From Marine Group I thaumarchaeote (GTDB taxonomy: Archaea > Thermoproteota > Nitrososphaeria > Nitrososphaerales > Nitrosopumilaceae), in assembly GCA_013390745.1 (NCBI GenBank), contig JACASX010000003.1, positions 62,001 to 126,000 on the forward strand: 64,000 nucleotides of DNA, read 5' to 3'. Shown in pieces: positions 44,450 to 53,900 of the stretch. The notes beneath the pieces were generated by a model. It saw only the letters and a list, made by a program, of their open reading frames with translations, was not told where the DNA came from and did no database searches. The translations under genes were made by a program, and so were the position numbers. The first letter of the stretch is position 1; each line of letters starts with the position of its first letter.

Positions 44450-45283
44450 CTAATTATATCTAACAGAAAACCTGCTTTTAGAAATTATAATTGCTGATGA
44501 TATTGCCACAACTAAAATTATAATCACTACACTTCCAAATTCAGGAATTACATATGTACCTATTACTTCAACCCACTTGTCACCTTCTTCTAATGGGATA
44601 CGTATAGTTCTATAATCAGAGCTAGTGGCAATTTCTTCATATTCAACCTGTACAAAATCTTCCGGCTCGTTATTTTCTTTACTGATCAAAATTATGAAAG
44701 TATTATCTTTACCATCGCTTTGAGCGTCAAAACTTTCTCTAGGTAATTTTAGAATCAAGTTACCATTGGTATCCATTGTAGTTTCTATGAGAAGTGAGTA
44801 GCGATCCAGACTCATGTTTATCTCTGTAACATCACCCCCCCTTATCGTATATCCTACATCAAAAGTTCCCGAATTTGGAATCTGAACAGGAAAAACTGCA
44901 GAACTTTTATCAATCACCTGACTAAAAAATTCAAATGTTGTTTCTGCAATTTGAGTTGAAGTATATTGTACCCTAATTGTGTATGTGCCTTCTTCTTTCC
45001 ATTGCTGTCCCACAGCATTGAAACTTTTGACAAACGTTCCATCTTGAGCAACTGGAACTTGGGCAACATCCACCAAATTTGATTCATAATAGATTTGTAT
45101 AGTTATAGGCATATTTTCAAAAATTGTGTTAACACTGCCAAAAACCACTACGTAATCTCCACTATAGTATATGTTATTGGAAGTTGATAGTGATATCTGG
45201 TCTACTGCCTCTGCAGCATTAAAGGCCATACCAATAGCAAGCGTGAGAGTAAGCATAATACAAAAAACTCTACTATTATACAT
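44450..45283 (-). CDS. PEFG-CTERM surface protein 1
   Basis: A 277-residue exported protein. It has a signal peptide (about 1-27) and an Ig-like domain (about 30-125, beginning QISLSTSNNIYYSGDYVVVFG). A second beta domain follows, and the C-terminal sorting tag is IPEFGS plus a hydrophobic helix and a basic end (KSRFSVRYN). The PEFG tag is a thaumarchaeal relative of PEP-CTERM signals handled by an archaeosortase. A TATA-like box sits about 26 bp before ATG 45283. An ATG at 45289 adds two residues. Confidence 0.88.
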   Translation of the reverse strand: MYNSRVFCIMLTLTLAIGMAFNAAEAVDQISLSTSNNIYYSGDYVVVFGSVNTIFENMPITIQIYYESNLVDVAQVPVAQDGTFVKSFNAVGQQWKEEGTYTIRVQYTSTQIAETTFEFFSQVIDKSSAVFPVQIPNSGTFDVGYTIRGGDVTEINMSLDRYSLLIETTMDTNGNLILKLPRESFDAQSDGKDNTFIILISKENNEPEDFVQVEYEEIATSSDYRTIRIPLEEGDKWVEVIGTYVIPEFGSVVIIILVVAISSAIIISKSRFSVRYN

Positions 45284-45304
45284 GACCAACTTAAATTTGA
45301 ATTC

Positions 45305-45310
45305 TATATT
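45305..45310 (-). promoter_or_regulatory. TATA-like box for PEFG-CTERM gene 1
   Basis: Minus-strand AATATA is centred about 26 bp before ATG 45283. Confidence 0.35.
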
Positions 45311-45332
45311 TCCTTTACTGATTTCATTATAG

Positions 45333-45454
45333 AAATAAAAAGATGAATTTTAGTACCTTGGTACCAAACTTAGTCTTGTCTTTGCAGTAATCACTATTAT
45401 TGATACAATTGCTACTACAAGTATCATTGCGGCGATTACACCAAATTCTGGAAT
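45333..45454. repeat. Repeat copy A at the 3' end of PEFG gene 2
   Basis: This 122-bp block is repeated at 46245-46366 with about eight differences. It covers the end of the PEFG-CTERM coding sequence and about 17 bp past the stop. Copies are 912 bp apart in the same orientation. It reflects a recent duplication or gene conversion. Confidence 0.85.
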
Positions 45455-46195
45455 TGCCCAACTACCATGAATTTCAATTTTTTCAGTTCCTGCCACACAG
45501 GGAATTGTTAGTGTATTTCCAACCTGTGTGAAATCTTGCATCTCCTGATTATTTACTATAACTACAAATGTTCCATCTTCAAAAGGCTTGATTAGTTCTT
45601 CGTGTAAAGTAACTGTTATTATTCCATCATCAGTTGGATCAAGATATATCACAATACTATCATCATCCGCATTAGCAAAGAAACCGGGAGTAGCATTACA
45701 AGTCATATCATATTCTATTTGCCCCGCACCTAATTTGTAAAATGATTCGCCAGATGGTCCAGTTACAGCTGTTCCAGTTATTCCAGTTACAGCCGTTCCA
45801 ATTTCTGCCGCTTCAGATGTTTCTATAGCATTTGTCAGCTCTACTGATACAGTTGTCTCTACATCAACATACTTGGCATTAATCAGGTATGTCCCGTCAT
45901 ATTTCATCATATCACTTGCAGTACTAATCGTTGTAGAAAAGCTACCATCACTGTTGACACTGATCTGATCAATCTGTGTAATCCCTACCGGATTTAATCT
46001 TTGAACAATAAAGGTTACCTCAGAGCCTTCTGCTATAGGATCAACTTGTCCCGTTACAGTAATTACTGATGAGTGATCATAAACATCCTTGTCAGTCTCC
46101 ATTGTAATAGTAAATGCAGCATATGCTTGTGACACAATGCCAGTTCCAGCTAGAATTGAAATGGCAACTGCCACAAATAATACGCGTTTATTCAT
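45350..46195 (-). CDS. PEFG-CTERM surface protein 2
   Basis: A 281-residue exported protein. It has a signal peptide (about 1-27) and an Ig-like domain (about 30-115, beginning FTITMETDKDVYDHSSVITVTG). A TAVTGITGTAVTGPSG spacer (about 130-150) is followed by a second beta domain and the IPEFG sorting tag with hydrophobic helix and basic end (LSLVPRY). Its last 100 bp are nearly identical to those of gene 3, so the anchor end is recently duplicated. TATA-like box at 46219-46226. Confidence 0.88.
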   Translation of the reverse strand: MNKRVLFVAVAISILAGTGIVSQAYAAFTITMETDKDVYDHSSVITVTGQVDPIAEGSEVTFIVQRLNPVGITQIDQISVNSDGSFSTTISTASDMMKYDGTYLINAKYVDVETTVSVELTNAIETSEAAEIGTAVTGITGTAVTGPSGESFYKLGAGQIEYDMTCNATPGFFANADDDSIVIYLDPTDDGIITVTLHEELIKPFEDGTFVVIVNNQEMQDFTQVGNTLTIPCVAGTEKIEIHGSWAIPEFGVIAAMILVVAIVSIIVITAKTRLSLVPRY

Positions 46196-46218
46196 ATGAC
46201 TTGAAAGATAATATCGCC

Positions 46219-46226
46219 TATTTATC
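46219..46226 (-). promoter_or_regulatory. TATA box for PEFG-CTERM gene 2
   Basis: Minus-strand GATAAATA is centred about 27 bp before ATG 46195. The surrounding sequence resembles the box of gene 3. Confidence 0.45.
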
Positions 46227-46244
46227 TAGTAAGTCTAAGAAACA

Positions 46245-46366
46245 AAATAAAAAGATGAATTTTAGTACCTTGGTACTATACTGAGTTTTGTCTTTGCAGT
46301 GACCACGATTATTGATACAATTGCTACTGCAAGTATCATTGCGGCGATTACACCAAATTCTGGAAT
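46245..46366. repeat. Repeat copy B at the 3' end of PEFG gene 3
   Basis: This is the second copy of the 122-bp block also found at 45333-45454. See that entry. Confidence 0.85.
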
Positions 46367-47095
46367 AACATGTCCGTCTACAATTTCAACTTCGGCAGAT
46401 GTCTTATAATTTGAAGCATCTCCTTGTTGTGCGGAAATTGTATACATTCCATCTTGGCTCCATAATGCTCCGCCAGTTTCAATTGTTGTCATAAAGCTAC
46501 CACCTGAAGGTGTTATTTGATCAATAGCAATTCTGTTTCCATTTGGTGCTATTACCTTAAGAGTAATGTCTCCATTTCTGTCAGTTGTTCCACTTACGTC
46601 AATTGTAGTAGAACCTTCTACGCCACCAGCACTTAGTGTTAATCCACCTGCTGCTGCTGCTGCCTCTGTTTCTTCTTCTGCTGCTGCAGCAATCTGATTG
46701 CTTACTGATACAGACGAATCTGAACTTCCACCTGAAACATCAATGTCAACTGATAGGGTGTACTTTGAAGATGTTCCCTGTTGTGCTGAAATTGTATAAG
46801 TTCCATCATCTAGTCCGCTTACGTTAAGTGTTGTAGAGTAGCTACCATCTGAGACAGTTAATTGATCAATAGTTTGCAAGTTATCGAACACTGGTCCTGT
46901 TACTTTCACAGCTACAGCAAAGTCAGTTCGGTCACTTGTTCCACTTATGTCACAACTTGAACCAGAACAATCTGCAGACAGTGACATGCCGCCTCCTGCC
47001 GCATAGGCATTTTGACCTATGGCAGAAACAGACATAATAGTTAGTGCAAGAAACACTATCGAAAGTGATGTCATCGTATATCTACGAGAATTCAT
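46262..47095 (-). CDS. PEFG-CTERM surface protein 3 with duplicated Ig-like domain
   Basis: A 277-residue exported protein with a signal peptide (about 1-32). Two related beta domains follow (about 35-125 and 150-240), each with an SxSGTxDR motif, a strand pattern around IDQLTV/IDQITP, and a YTISAQQG segment. An Ala/Glu-rich linker separates them. The C-terminus carries the IPEFG tag, hydrophobic helix and basic end. It is Ser/Thr-rich and probably glycosylated. Its TATA-like box is at 47119-47126. Confidence 0.88.
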   Translation of the reverse strand: MNSRRYTMTSLSIVFLALTIMSVSAIGQNAYAAGGGMSLSADCSGSSCDISGTSDRTDFAVAVKVTGPVFDNLQTIDQLTVSDGSYSTTLNVSGLDDGTYTISAQQGTSSKYTLSVDIDVSGGSSDSSVSVSNQIAAAAEEETEAAAAAGGLTLSAGGVEGSTTIDVSGTTDRNGDITLKVIAPNGNRIAIDQITPSGGSFMTTIETGGALWSQDGMYTISAQQGDASNYKTSAEVEIVDGHVIPEFGVIAAMILAVAIVSIIVVTAKTKLSIVPRY

Positions 47096-47118
47096 TATTC
47101 TAGCCTTAGAATGTGTCC

Positions 47119-47126
47119 TATTTATG
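47119..47126 (-). promoter_or_regulatory. TATA box for PEFG-CTERM gene 3
   Basis: Minus-strand CATAAATA is centred about 27 bp before ATG 47095. The rest of the 279-bp spacer to rpoH holds only the rpoH promoter and AT-rich sequence. Confidence 0.45.
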
Positions 47127-47290
47127 TTTCTTCATTCTTTGCGTATACGAATTTATTCTAAATGATGAAACTATCAAAGTCTTAATTTTGTTTGATTACA
47201 TCTACCTTCGTTTTCCAAATATTTTCTTATTATATTGAAAAATGGATCGGATGAATCAAAAAATCGATAATTTTTCCAAAAAATTCCGAG

Positions 47291-47303
47291 TAAATATATA
47301 TTA
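47291..47303 (+). promoter_or_regulatory. Strong TATA box of the rpoH-rpoB-rpoA operon
   Basis: TAAATATATATTA is followed by a predicted start near 47325, giving a leader of about 50 bases before rpoH. Unlike most promoters here, it precedes a leader with a Shine-Dalgarno site. Confidence 0.6.
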
Positions 47304-47364
47304 ACCCAAAGCCGGTTTTTGGTGTTTGTGTTGCTTATTTTTATCCCCAATTGATATTATACTC

Positions 47365-47370
47365 GGAGGT
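47365..47370 (+). promoter_or_regulatory. Shine-Dalgarno site of rpoH
   Basis: GGAGGT ends 4 bp before ATG 47375 and 7 bp before the adjacent ATG 47378. It rules out the upstream TTG at 47351 as start, because that would place the site inside the gene. Confidence 0.65.
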
Positions 47371-47374
47371 TTTT

Positions 47375-47629
47375 ATGATGGTAACTAAAAAGCGCTTAAC
47401 TCTAGCACCTGATCACATCTATGTCCCAAAACATGAGGTAATGACAATAAAGGAAGCTGAAGATGTGTTAGAAAAGTATCATTGTAAGGCAACTGAATTA
47501 CCGTTAATTTTTGGTAATGATCCAGCTATTGTTGGACTTGGCATAAAACCTGGCGATATGATAAAGATTACCAGAAAAAGTGCAACTGCCGGAGAAAGTT
47601 TCTATTATAGGTATGTGGTTGAAGTATGA
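47375..47629 (+). CDS. rpoH: RNA polymerase subunit H (Rpb5 C-terminal homologue)
   Basis: An 84-residue polymerase subunit with the archaeal H pattern: LAPDHIYVPKHEVM, then LPLIFGNDPAIVGLGIKPGDMIKITRKS. It has either ATG 47375 or the adjacent 47378; the Shine-Dalgarno spacing slightly favours the latter. It overlaps rpoB by 4 bp and leads the operon. Confidence 0.95.
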   Translation: MMVTKKRLTLAPDHIYVPKHEVMTIKEAEDVLEKYHCKATELPLIFGNDPAIVGLGIKPGDMIKITRKSATAGESFYYRYVVEV

Positions 47630-50600
47630 CTGATTCTGCAAACAAGCGTTGGCCTATAATTCAGGATATTTTATCTAGAGAGGGAGTTGCTAAACAACAT
47701 CTTAACTCGTTTGATGAATTTTTAAAAAAAGGACTGCAGGACATTATTGACGAAATCAATCACATAGATATTGAAAATGCTGAATATCCATATAAAATTC
47801 AACTAGGCAGAATTCAATTTAAGCAACCAAGAATGATGGAGCTTGATGGTTCTGTTACACACATTACTCCTGTAGAAGCACGTCTACGCAATGTTTCATA
47901 TGTTGCACCATTGATGCTGGAAGCAAGTGTTATTGAAGATGGAAAAACTCTAGAAACTAGATTCATTCACATTGGTGATATACCTGTAATGGTAAAATCA
48001 GAATCTTGTATTTTACGAAGTTTTACACAGCAAAAACTAATTGATTATGCAGAAGATCCAGAGGATCCTGGGGGCTACTTCATCATTAATGGTTCTGAAC
48101 GAGTGATAGTTGGATTAGAAGATTTGTCATACAACAAAATTATTGTGGACGCTGAAAAAGTTGGCGGTAAAAAAGTATTCAAAGCAAAGGTCTATTCCTC
48201 AATTGTTGGTTATCGCGCAAAACTGGAGTTAGTGCTGAAAGAGGATGGACTCATTGTTGCAAGGATACCGGGCTCGCCTGTTGATATTCCAATAATTACT
48301 TTGATGCGTGCTCTTGGATTAGAATCAGATAAAGAAATTGCATCAGTGATATCTCTGAATGATAACGTACAAAATGAACTTGAGAGTTCTTTTGAAAAAA
48401 CAGATATTACAACATCAAAAGATGCTATTGTATACATCAGTAAAAGAATAGCACCTGGCATGTTGGAAGAATTTCAAATTAAGCGCGCGGAAACACTATT
48501 GGATTGGGGTTTACTTCCACACTTAGGTAAGCAACCTGATAACAGAAAAGAGAAAACACAGTTTTTGGGTGAGGCTGCTTGCAAATTATTAGAGTTAAAA
48601 CTTGGATGGATTCAACCAGACGACAAAGATCATTATGGCAACAAGGTTGTCAAGTTTGCAGGGCAGATGTTGGCTGATTTATTCAGAACTGCGTTTAGGA
48701 ATCTGGTACGAGATATGAAATATCAACTTGAACGCTCTGGTCAAAAAAGAGGAATCAATGCTGTTAGCGCAGCGATTCGTCCCGGCATAATATCTGATAA
48801 ACTCAATAACGCTATAGCAACAGGAAACTGGGGACGTGGAAGGGTTGGAGTTACACAATTACTTGACAGAACAAATTACTTGTCTACTATAAGTCATCTA
48901 CGACGTGTACAATCACCTTTGAGCAGAACTCAACCCAATTTTGAAGCAAGAGATTTACATTCTACACATTTTGGAAGGATCTGTCCAAGTGAAACACCAG
49001 AAGGATCTAATTGTGGCTTGGTTAAGAATTTGGCTTTATCTGCGATAATTTCTGTAAGTGTATCTTCAGAAGAGGTTGTTGAAAAAATGTATGAGTTTGG
49101 AACAGCTCATTTCTCAGATGTTAAGGACTCGGTAAAAAAGGATGGGGCTAGAATTTTTGTTGATGGAAAATTAATTGGTTATCATAAAGATGGAGAAAAA
49201 TTAGCAAATTCTTTACGTGAACTACGTAGATCTTCTAAGATTCATCCACATGTTGGGATATCTATACATATACCAGAACAGGAAGGTGCTACAAAAAGAT
49301 TGTATGTAAACTGTAATGCAGGACGTGTTTTACGCTCCCTCATTATAGTAAAAGATGGCAAATCAGTACTCACGCAAGATCTTCTTGATAAAGTGACAAA
49401 GAAACTTGTTTCATGGAACGACTTGATTCGAATGGGTGTAATTGAACTTGTAGATGCAAACGAAGAAGAAAACTGTTTCATAACATTTGATGATAAACAT
49501 GTTAAGAAGCATACTCATATCGAAATTTTTCCTTCAGCAATTTTAGGTGCTGGCGCATCAATAATACCATATCCTGAGCATAATCAATCTCCACGTAATA
49601 CATATGAATCTGCCATGGCCAAACAAAGTCTTGGTTTTTCAACACCAATGATGAACACTAGTACTTATGTAAGACAACACTCCATGCTGTATCCTCAAAC
49701 TCCTATTGTGACTACAAAGGCTATGGGACTTCTAGGTCTCGAGAAAAGACCTGCAGGACAAAATTGTATAGTTGCGGTCTTACCATTTGATGGATATAAT
49801 ATTGAGGACGCTATTGTTCTGAGCAAATCTTCGGTTGAAAGAGGGTTAGGACGCACATTCTTTTATAGGATCTATGAATCAGAATCAAAACAATATCCTG
49901 GTGGAATGCGTGATAATTTTGAGATTCCAAACGCTGATGACAATCTTCGTGGATACAAGGGTGAAAAATCGTATCGTTTATTGGAAGACGATGGAATTAT
50001 TGCTTCAGAATCCGCTGTATCAGGAGGTGATATTCTCATTGGTAAAACCAGTCCGCCTAGATTTATGGAAGAGTATCGTGACTCTTCCTCTACTGGACCG
50101 TATAGAAGGGATACCTCCATAGGAGTAAGACCTTCTGAAACAGGAGTTGTTGACACCATTGTTTTGACGCAAGCAAATGAGGGTGGAAAAATGTTCAAAG
50201 TTAGAATTAGAGATATGCGTCCTCCTGAAATAGGAGATAAGTTTGCCTCAAGACATGGTCAAAAAGGAGTAGTAGGCATATTAGCTAAAGCAGAAGATTT
50301 GCCTTATACTGCTGACGGAATATCACCTGACGTTCTAATTAATCCTCATGCGTTTCCATCAAGAATGACGGTTGGTATGATGATGGAATCAATAACTGGT
50401 AAAGCCGCTGCAATACGAGGCAAAAAGGTTGATGCGTCTGCCTTTGTTGGTGAGAAGATGGAGGATGTAAAGGGTGTATTGAAAGACGCAGGATTCAAGT
50501 ATTCTGGCAAGGAAATTATGTATGACGGTAAAACAGGCAAACAATTTCCAGTTGAGGTGTTTATTGGAGTTGTTTATTATCAAAAATTACATCATATGGT

Positions 50601-50970
50601 TGCAGATAAGATACATGCACGTGCACGTGGACAAGTTCAGATGTTAACTAAACAACCTACTGAAGGTAGGGCGCGTGGTGGTGGTTTAAGATTTGGAGAA
50701 ATGGAGAGAGATTGTATAATAGCCTACGGGGCTTCCATGATTCTCAAAGATAGACTGCTTGATGAGTCTGATAAAACTGAAATCTTTGTATGTGAACGAT
50801 GTGGTCTTGTCGCATATCATGATGTTAAACAAAGAAAGTTTCATTGTCGAGTTTGTGAAAATAAGGGAAAAGTAAGTTCTGTATCTGTGGCATATGCATT
50901 CAAGCTGTTATTGCAGGAAATGTCTAGTCTTGCTATTGCACCACGTTTGTTGATTAAGGAGAGAATATAA
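47626..50970 (+). CDS. rpoB: RNA polymerase subunit B (unsplit)
   Basis: A 1114-residue second-largest subunit in one piece. Hallmarks are RICPSETPEGSNCGLVKNLA near residue 450, GYNIEDAIVLSKSSVERG near residue 725, GDKFASRHGQKGVVG near residue 870, and a C-terminal zinc site (CERCGLVAYH with CRVC). In some methanogens and haloarchaea this gene is split into B' and B''; here it is not. It shares one base with the rpoA start. Confidence 0.98.
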   Translation: MTDSANKRWPIIQDILSREGVAKQHLNSFDEFLKKGLQDIIDEINHIDIENAEYPYKIQLGRIQFKQPRMMELDGSVTHITPVEARLRNVSYVAPLMLEASVIEDGKTLETRFIHIGDIPVMVKSESCILRSFTQQKLIDYAEDPEDPGGYFIINGSERVIVGLEDLSYNKIIVDAEKVGGKKVFKAKVYSSIVGYRAKLELVLKEDGLIVARIPGSPVDIPIITLMRALGLESDKEIASVISLNDNVQNELESSFEKTDITTSKDAIVYISKRIAPGMLEEFQIKRAETLLDWGLLPHLGKQPDNRKEKTQFLGEAACKLLELKLGWIQPDDKDHYGNKVVKFAGQMLADLFRTAFRNLVRDMKYQLERSGQKRGINAVSAAIRPGIISDKLNNAIATGNWGRGRVGVTQLLDRTNYLSTISHLRRVQSPLSRTQPNFEARDLHSTHFGRICPSETPEGSNCGLVKNLALSAIISVSVSSEEVVEKMYEFGTAHFSDVKDSVKKDGARIFVDGKLIGYHKDGEKLANSLRELRRSSKIHPHVGISIHIPEQEGATKRLYVNCNAGRVLRSLIIVKDGKSVLTQDLLDKVTKKLVSWNDLIRMGVIELVDANEEENCFITFDDKHVKKHTHIEIFPSAILGAGASIIPYPEHNQSPRNTYESAMAKQSLGFSTPMMNTSTYVRQHSMLYPQTPIVTTKAMGLLGLEKRPAGQNCIVAVLPFDGYNIEDAIVLSKSSVERGLGRTFFYRIYESESKQYPGGMRDNFEIPNADDNLRGYKGEKSYRLLEDDGIIASESAVSGGDILIGKTSPPRFMEEYRDSSSTGPYRRDTSIGVRPSETGVVDTIVLTQANEGGKMFKVRIRDMRPPEIGDKFASRHGQKGVVGILAKAEDLPYTADGISPDVLINPHAFPSRMTVGMMMESITGKAAAIRGKKVDASAFVGEKMEDVKGVLKDAGFKYSGKEIMYDGKTGKQFPVEVFIGVVYYQKLHHMVADKIHARARGQVQMLTKQPTEGRARGGGLRFGEMERDCIIAYGASMILKDRLLDESDKTEIFVCERCGLVAYHDVKQRKFHCRVCENKGKVSSVSVAYAFKLLLQEMSSLAIAPRLLIKERI

Positions 50971-53900
50971 TGTCCATTCAAACAGTAAAAGCAATTGATG
51001 GGATTAAATTTTGTGTTTGGTCTCCAAATGAGATTAGGAAATATTCAGTATCTGAAATTACTGCCCCTGAAACTTACGATGAAGATGGTATGGCGGTACA
51101 GGGTGGATTGATGGATGGATGTCTTGGAACATTAGAACCTGGACAAAAATGTCTGACTTGCGGCAATACATCTGCTAGATGTCCTGGTCATTTTGGACAC
51201 ATCGAGCTTGCAGAGCCAGTATTACATATTGCATTTATTGATAGCATCCACAAGTTGTTGACTTCTACATGCAGATCTTGTTCAAGATTAAAAGTTCCTC
51301 AGGAAGTACTTGACAAGTTCTCGAAATTTAAAAAAAATCGTGCATCATATACTGTACTATCACGTAAACGTATTCCAGAACAAATACTTGAAAAAGCAAA
51401 AAAATCAAAAGAATGTCCACATTGTGGAAAACCACAATACGAACTTATTTTCACAAAACCAACAATATTCATAGAAAAAACTGAACTTGGAGAAAATAGA
51501 TTACTACCAGTTACAATAAGAGAACGATTTTCTCAAATTATTGACGAAGATCTTGATTTATTAAATTATAACACTGCGACCGCAAGACCAGAATGGTTTA
51601 TTTTACAAGTATTGCCTGTGCCTCCTGTAACTGTTAGACCTTCAATTATACTTGAAACTGGAATAAGATCTGAAGATGATCTAACCCATAAAATGGTAGA
51701 CATTATTAGGGTAAATCAACGGCTTAGAGAAAGCAAAGAAGCTGGAACACCTCCACTAATAGTTCAAGATCTTGTTGATCTACTTCAATATCATACTACA
51801 ACTTATTTTGATAACGAGGTTTCAGGAATTCCACAGGCTCATCATCGTTCTGGTAGACCTCTGAAAACATTAACACAAAGACTCAAAGGCAAGGAAGGTC
51901 GTTTTAGAGGATCACTATCCGGAAAACGGGTAGACTTTTCAAGTCGAACTGTTATTTCTCCAGATCCTAATTTAGACTTGGGTGAAGTCGGTGTTCCAGT
52001 ACAGGTTGCGACTAAACTTACAATTCCTGAGATTATTACTGAATGGAATATTGAAAAACTAAAAAAATTAGTTATTAATGGACCAAATACATTTCCTGGG
52101 GTAAATTATATTGTAAGACCTGACGGAGTTAAAATCAGACTAGATTTTGTCGAAGATCGTTCAATTATTGCTGATTCACTTGAGATAGGATATCTAGTGG
52201 AAAGACATCTTTCTGACGGCGACGTTGTACTGTTTAACAGACAACCATCACTTCACCAAATGTCTATAATGGCTCACCACGTTCGTGTGTTACCAGGAAA
52301 AACTTTTCGGTTACATCCTTCTGTTTGTCCACCATACAATGCTGACTTTGATGGCGATGAAATGAATCTTCATGTACCACAAAGTGAAGAAGCAAGGGCT
52401 GAGGCAATACTATTGATGCGAGTCCAAGAACAATTAATTTCTCCCAGATTTGGCGGTCCAATAATCGGAGGTCTTCGTGACTTTATTACGGGTGCATATC
52501 TTCTTACCAAAGATGATACTACTTTAACAAAGCAAGAATTTACTAATTTTGCAATGCTAGGTGGTTATAATGGGGAATTACCAGAACCAAAAATTAAAAA
52601 TAAAAACGGTCCACTTTATACGGGAAAGCAATTGTTTTCTCTCTTCCTTCCATCTGATTTCAACTTGATACTGACTTCTAAATGGTCAAAGGGTACAAAT
52701 GGTAAACGGAAAGACATAGTGATTAAAAATGGTGAATTAGTTAGTGGTGTAATAGATAAAGCATCTATTGGAGCCGAAGAACCAGAAAGCGTTTTACATA
52801 GAATTGCAAAAGACTATGGCAATGAAAAAGCTAAAAAATTTCTAAACTCTATTCTTATCATAATAAAACAGTTTATCACTAATTATGGATTTAGTTATGG
52901 TTATTCTGACTTGGAGCTTTCTGACAAAGATAGGGAGGCAATTCTTACTGATTTACAAGAAACATATGATAAGGTTGCAGATATAATAAGCCAAAAAAAT
53001 AAGGGAACTCTAAAAGGATTGCGTGGACTGACTGTCGCTGAAACTGCAGAAGCATTAATCACATTTGAACTTGGTAAGGCTAGAGACAGAGCAGGTATTA
53101 CTGCAAATTCAAACCTTGCAGATGACAATGCAGGTAAAATTATGGCAACTACTGGTGCTAGAGGTTCTGCCTTGAATGTTGGGCAGATGGCTGGTGCTTT
53201 GGGTCAACAATCAAGACGGGGAAAAAGATTACATACAGGTTATGGTAACCGTACTCTTCCTCACTTTAAAGTACATGACGATAATCCTGACTCTCATGGA
53301 TTTGTGAAATCTAACTTCCGTGATGGTCTTTCTGTCATAGAATTTTTCTTTCATGCTATGGGTGGGAGAGAGGGGCTTGTTGATACTGCTGTAAGAACAC
53401 AACAAAGTGGATATATGCAGCGAAGGCTAATCAATGCACTTGAGCATATTAGATTAGAATATGATAACACTGTAAGAGATCCACATGGTCACATTATACA
53501 ATTTTTGTATGGTGAGGATGGTATAGATGTAGCAAAAAGTGATCATGGAGAAGCATTTAACATCAATCGATTAGTTGAATCTCAATCAATCGTAGATACT
53601 GGAAGCAAAGCAACCAAAGACGAGATAACTAATATATCTAAAAAGTACACAAAGAAGTTCAATCTAAGATTGACCTCAATGGTCAATGACGCATTACATA
53701 AATCTAATCTATCCAAAGCAGGACTAGAAGATGTTTGTAAAAAAGGTCTTGAACTGTATGATAAATCCCAAGTTGAACCTGGGCAGGCGGTTGGTATTGT
53801 TACTGCACAATCTATTGGAGAACCTGGTACTCAAATGACACTTAGAACTTTTCATACTGCTGGAATTGCTGAGAAAAATGTAACTCTTGGTCTACCAAGA

